64,000 nucleotides of DNA from Bathymodiolus brooksi (Eukaryota > Mollusca > Bivalvia > Mytilida > Modiolidae): positions 42,949,414-43,013,413 of the forward strand of contig OY804585.1 of the NCBI GenBank assembly GCA_963680875.1, in the 5' to 3' direction. Positions 61,020-64,000 of this stretch are shown here, piece after piece. How positions within the stretch are numbered: the first letter of the stretch is position 1; every line of letters begins with the position of its first letter. Made by a program: the position numbers and the translations under genes. A model generated the notes under the pieces. That model saw only the letters and a program-made list of their open reading frames with translations, did not search any database and was not told the origin of the DNA.

Positions 61020-62588
61020 GAGGTGATTGTTCAATGAGTTAGGGTGAGAGGTGATTGTTCAGTGAGTTAGGGTGAGAGATGATTGTTCAGTGAGTTAAGG
61101 TGAGAGGTGATTGTTCAGTGAGTTAGGGTGAGAGGTGGTTGTTCAGTGAATTAGGGTGAGAGGTGATTGTTCAGTGAGTTAGGGTGAGAGGTGGTTGTTC
61201 AGTGAGTTAGTGTCAGAGGTGGTTGTTCAGTGAATTAGGGTCAGAGGTAGTAGTTCAGTGAGTGAGGGTCAGAGGTGATTGTTCAGTGAGTTAGGGTGAG
61301 AGGTGATTGTTCAGTGAGTTAGGGTGAGAGGTGGTTGTTCAGTGAGTTAGGGTCAGAGGTGGTTGTTCAGTGAGTTAGGGTCAGAGGTGATTGTTCTGTG
61401 AGTTAGGGTCAGAGGTGATTGTTCAGTGAGTTAGGGTCAGAGGTGATTGTTCAGTGAGTTAGGGTGAGAGGTGATTGTTCAGTGAGTTAAGGTGAGAGGT
61501 GATTGTTCAGTGAGTTAGGGTGAGAGGTGGTTGTTCAGTGAGTTAGGGTGAGAGGTGGTTGTTCAGTGTTAGTGTCAGAGGTGGTTGTTTAGTGAGTTAG
61601 GGTCAGAGGTGGTTGTTCAGTGAGTGAGGGTCAGAGGTGATGGTTGGGTGAGAGGTGATTGTTCAGTGAGTTAGGGTGAGAGGTGGTTGTTCAGTGAGTT
61701 AGGGTCAGAGGTGGTTGTTCAGTGAGTTAGGGTCAGAGGTGATAGTTCAGTGAGTTAGGGTCAGAGGTGGTTGTTCAGTGAGTTAGGGTGACAGGTGATT
61801 GTTCAGTGAGTAATGGTGAGAGGTGATTGTTCAGTGAGTTAAGGTGAGAGGTGATTGTTCAGTGAGTTAGGGTGAGAGGTGGTTGTTCAGTGAGTTAGGG
61901 TGAGAGGTGGTTGTTCAGTGAGTTAGGGTGAGAGGTGGTTGTTCAGTGAATTAGGGTCAGAGGTGGTTGTTCAGTGAGTTAGGGTGAGAGGTGATTGTTC
62001 AGTGAGTTAGGGTCAGAGGTGGTTGTTCAGTAAGTTAGGGTGACAGATGATTGTTCAGTGAGTTAAGGTGAGAGGTGATTGTTCAGTGAGTTAAGGTGAG
62101 AGGTGATTGTTCAGTGAGTTAGGGTGAGAGGTGATTGTTCAGTGAGTTAGGGTGAGAGGTGATTGTTCAGTGAGTTAGGGTGAGAGGTGATTGTTCAGTG
62201 AGTTAGGGTCAGAGGTGGTTGTTCAGTGAGTTTAGGGTGAGAGGTGATTGTTCAGTGAGTTAGGGTGAGAGGTGGTTGTTCAGTGAGTTAGGGTCAGAGG
62301 TGGTTGTTCAGTGAGTTAGGGTGAGAGGTGATTGTTCAGTGAGTTAGGGTCAGAGGTGGTGTTCAGTGAGTTAGGGTGAGTGGTGGTTGTTCAGTGAGTT
62401 AGGGTGAAAGGTGGTTGTTCAGTGAGTTAGGGTGAGAGGTGATTGTTCAGTGAGTTAGTGTCAGAGGTGATTGTTCAGTGAGTTAGGGTGAGAGGTGGTT
62501 GTTCAGTGAGTTAGGGTGAGAGGTGATTGTTCAGTGAGTGAGGGTCAGAGGTGATTGTTCAGTGAGTTAGGGTCAGAGGTGATTGTTC
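61020..62588 (+). repeat. Degenerate right edge of the satellite array
   Basis: The last ~1.5 kb shows one-off changes not seen in the interior: GAGAGATGATTG near 61075, TGACAGATGATTG near 62041, GAGTTTAGGG near 62229, the shortened GGTGGTGTTCAG near 62357, GAGTGGTGG near 62388, and GTGAAAGGTGG near 62405. The final recognisable unit ends at GTGATTGTTC (62579-62588). Units nevertheless stay alignable to the last one. Confidence 0.75.
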
Positions 62589-62773
62589 GTTTTGTTGATA
62601 TTTGTGGAATTGTTGACAATCACTGTTTAAACTTTATTTTCATAATGTGATGAAATGGGTATAGTTATAGTTGACAATTTCCTATTTATACAGAAAATAT
62701 ACTTTTATTTAATCATTTTGGTATTTAATCTTTTAATTAATGAAACTCGTAACAATTTGAGTTTGTGTCTTAC
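62589..62773. other. Unique AT-rich flank between satellite and ankyrin exon
   Basis: The repeat stops within a unit and the sequence turns at once to AT-rich unique DNA. No target-site duplication, inverted repeat or transposon end is visible at the junction. If the ankyrin exon at 62774-62872 is real, this stretch starts with its intron (donor GTAAGA read leftward from 62773). On the minus strand it holds an AATAAA at 62633-62638 and a weak possible acceptor at 62682-62683. Neither is convincing alone. A 62-codon plus-strand open frame at 62655-62843 is a shadow antisense to the exon. Confidence 0.6.
62768..62773 (-). promoter_or_regulatory. Splice donor of the ankyrin exon
   Basis: GTAAGA follows AAC on the minus strand, close to the metazoan donor consensus. 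It falls exactly 99 bp after the acceptor. The open frame continues past it for 22 codons (HKLKLL..., Lys/Leu-rich) with no ankyrin character, which supports splicing here. Confidence 0.6.
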
Positions 62774-62872
62774 GTTATTAACAGCATTAACACAAGCATC
62801 AGCCTTCAATAACTCCTGTACTAAATCTGCGTGGTCTATGTAGCATGCTATAAGTAATGGAGTCATACCATT
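62774..62872 (-). CDS. Ankyrin-repeat exon (one 33-residue repeat, partial gene)
   Basis: Read on the minus strand, an open segment of exactly 99 bp lies between a pyrimidine-rich acceptor (...TTTCATTTCAG, AG at 62873-62874) and a donor GTAAGA (GT at 62772-62773). It begins on a codon boundary (AAT GGT ATG) and encodes 33 residues that fit one ankyrin repeat: N-G-M-T-P-L-L-I-A-C at the start, an H-A-D-L-V-Q-E-L-L middle, and an A-D-A-C-V-N end. These match the family's G-x-TPL-x-x-A turn and first helix, the (G)H-x-x-x-V-x-x-LL second helix, and the (G)AxVN loop. The usual glycines before H and A are D or absent. Ankyrin repeats pack as stacked helix pairs that bind other proteins; the partner cannot be inferred. 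A symmetrical 99-bp exon carrying one whole repeat is a known arrangement in animal ankyrin genes. No second clear repeat exon lies in the remaining 1.1 kb upstream, so the gene is only glimpsed. It could be a relic, but its frame and both splice sites are intact. Confidence 0.72.
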
Positions 62873-62889
62873 CTGAAATGAAATATATA
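62873..62889 (-). promoter_or_regulatory. Splice acceptor of the ankyrin exon
   Basis: On the minus strand the sequence ATATATTTCATTTCAG runs into the exon, with T-rich bases and a consensus CAG. It falls exactly at the start of the ankyrin homology. The ATG a few codons upstream in the same open frame (62897-62899) is therefore likely intronic rather than a true start. Confidence 0.6.
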
Positions 62890-62899
62890 GCATGCTCAT

Positions 62900-64000
62900 A
62901 ACTAAGTCTCATTTCCATATTTCACAGCAAGTCCCTTTTATTTCACTATGCTTCAGCCAAAGATCATGGAGTCATTGTGGCAATGAAGCTCGTTTTATAT
63001 ACAGCTGACTTTTACAATCAGTACATATCACCACCAATCTGATTAACATTAGATGCTTGTTGTTTCTTTTTTAAATTTTTTTCAGCAATACACTTTCATC
63101 TTCCTGTTCCAGGTCATGTCGGGTAACCTTTCATTCAGATTTGACCATCCAATCATGTGCAAGACAATTAAATAAATTGATCAATCAGACAACAGCTCTA
63201 ATCGTATGCTGAGTTTTAATACCTTAAGATATGGTAGGCTAATTGTTGATTGGTCGGTTGAATGTATGAATCCTGACATGACACCATATATGATGCTGTA
63301 AGATGTTCATGTATCACCGAAAAAATAAGTAATGAAAAGATATTAGACTATATTGTCGCTAAAGTTGCTGAAGTGTACTGGATACAACTTCATATGATAA
63401 AATTGTCAGTGGTTTTCAGTTCTCCAGTCACTCTAGTTTCCTCCACCTATAAAGCTGACTGCCATGACATATATAGAATAATGGCAGTTATGAAGATTGA
63501 GACAGACAGTATGGCTAGTATAGCACTGAGCCTGATGGGCAAGCTGTGATGCTAGTGATAATGTATGTGGAAACCTTCAAAACTGACATTGTTTTTATCG
63601 GTAACATCATGTGTTTGAGTGACTGATAATTTTCAGTATCAGAGTTAGTATGTTGATTCATGACAACATCACTTGGTGAGATTAAAGGAAACATGTATAG
63701 AAACCATAGATATCAAATTTAGTGTGCATGACATTTCTGGAATAGCCTTCATCATTACTGATCAAACAGAAATATTGTTCAATGCAGCATTAAACATCTA
63801 TAACCCTACTCATAAAGGTCTTCACTGAGTGAAAATTTGAAATATAAATAACATTAGTGTGCTATCTCACGAACTTCCTTTAGTGAATAGTGAAAAAAGC
63901 AGTTTTATTTTGGTTTTTTTGGTATTTAACACAACTTTCAACAACATTGAAGTTTTATTGATGGAAGAAACCAGAACACCCTGAGAAAACTATCAATCTA
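62900..64000. other. Unique AT-rich non-coding flank (intron or intergenic)
   Basis: About 1.1 kb with no open frame of 60 codons or more on either strand and no tandem repeat. If the ankyrin exon belongs to a gene read leftward, this is its upstream intron or the region before it. A plus-strand pyrimidine tract with TTTTTTTCAG ends at 63085 but has no recognisable exon after it. A 10-base match to the exon's TPL-coding stretch occurs at 62966-62975 without an open frame. I see no tRNA, terminator, mobile-element end or promoter that I can support. Confidence 0.6.

Larger units (their letters stand above)
1..62588 (+). repeat. 28-bp G-rich satellite array, single orientation, left end outside the window
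   Basis: The consensus unit is GTGAGTTAGG followed by GTGAGAG followed by GTGATTGTTCA (28 bp: 12 G, 9 T, 6 A, 1 C). Every unit runs in the same direction and none is inverted. The array begins in mid-unit at position 1 and ends at 62588, about 2,230 units. Common two-state sites are GGTGAGAGG/GGTCAGAGG, GGTGATTG/GGTGGTTG, TTAGGG/TTAAGG and CAGTGAG/CAATGAG. Less common forms are TTTAGTGCATTAG and TTTAGTGCGTTAG. Stops occur in all six frames because TGA and TAG lie within the unit, TGA and TAA lie in its complement, and the 28-bp period rotates the frame. It is therefore not coding. By unit size it is a minisatellite, by total length a satellite. No interspersed element, gene or unrelated spacer was seen anywhere inside it. 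Confidence 0.99.

Noticed and set aside
1..62588. CRISPR array
   Set aside because: There are no unique spacers between repeats. Units are directly contiguous at 28 bp, no cas genes are present and the flank is eukaryotic.
1..62588. Repeat-encoded protein (tandem-repeat coding region)
   Set aside because: The 28-bp period is not divisible by three and stop codons recur in all six frames. No open frame of 60 codons or more occurs in the array.
1..62588. True telomere (TTAGGG)n
   Set aside because: TTAGGG occurs once per 28-bp unit, separated by 22 fixed unrelated bases, and is never directly repeated. This is a satellite containing the hexamer, not a telomere tract.
1..62588. Hairpin or cruciform arrays from TCAGTGA
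   Set aside because: TCAGTGA is only a 3-base arm around one base. The unit has too few C residues for stable pairing with its G-rich part on the same strand.
62655..62843. Plus-strand open frame of 62 codons in the unique flank
   Set aside because: It lies antisense to the ankyrin exon and has no recognisable domain. Its hydrophobic start comes from AT-rich codons, and the length is what chance gives in such sequence.
62838..62896. Palindrome TAGCATGCTA and its near copy 48 bp away as a regulatory site
   Set aside because: The first lies within the coding exon and the second is only partial. A 10-base palindrome is not unusual, and no known site was recognised.
62897..62899. ATG as the start of a 64-residue minus-strand protein
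   Set aside because: The open frame runs through a good acceptor and a good donor. The ankyrin homology fills exactly the segment between them, and the residues outside it have no ankyrin character. The ATG is more likely intronic.
62966..62975. Second copy of the 10-base ATGGAGTCAT found in the ankyrin exon, suggesting a second ankyrin repeat
   Set aside because: The minus-strand frame across it hits TGA directly after the TP codons, and no further repeat residues align without a frameshift. At best it is a relic; chance is as likely.
63061..63112. Plus-strand exon after the TTTTTTTCAG tract at 63085
   Set aside because: The tract looks like an acceptor, but the sequence up to the next possible donor is under 30 bp and codes for nothing recognisable.

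Overview
The window is almost entirely one tandem array. Positions 1-62588 are a head-to-tail satellite with a 28-bp unit. All units lie in the same orientation with the G-rich strand as '+', and there are roughly 2,230 of them (62,588/28). The array is already in mid-unit at position 1, so its left end is outside the window. It stops abruptly at 62588/62589. The last 1.4 kb (62589-64000) is ordinary, AT-rich, non-repetitive DNA.

The host is most likely an animal. On the minus strand of the unique flank there is a 99-bp, splice-bounded open segment that encodes exactly one 33-residue ankyrin repeat, flanked by a good acceptor and a good donor. The unit carries one TTAGGG per copy, which is the telomere hexamer of many animals outside arthropods and nematodes. 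An invertebrate such as a mollusc would fit, but the species cannot be read from the sequence. There is no bacterial or phage gene structure, no tRNA or rRNA and no CRISPR. The only long open frames are in the flank.

Layout. The 28-bp unit reads as three GTGA-led pieces of 10, 7 and 11 bp. Units differ mainly at a few two-state sites: TGA/TCA, ATTG/GTTG, TTAGGG/TTAAGG and AGTGAG/AATGAG. Rarer private variants can be used as markers. With them the array resolves into nested kilobase-scale duplications: 1-4.2 kb repeated at 4.95-9.15 kb (offset 4950); overlapping copies at 10.98-18.4 kb; a 2.94-kb tandem pair at 18.3-24.15 kb; an 8.5-kb block duplicated at 18.6-27.07 and 27.59-36.08 kb (offset 8983, becoming 9011 after a one-unit indel); blocks offset by 4971, 7136, 2165 and 1960 bp between 33 and 49 kb; and blocks offset by 1713 and 4340 bp between 53.9 and 60.7 kb. 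The last ~1.5 kb before the junction carries more one-off mutations, as expected at an array edge that is homogenised less.

Function. The array is non-coding: 28 is not a multiple of 3 and every frame closes quickly. It may sit in or beside an ankyrin-repeat gene read on the minus strand, because the visible exon's donor points into the array. Nothing else here can be given a function from sequence alone. Duplication boundaries were found by eye and are good to about one unit (+/-30 bp).
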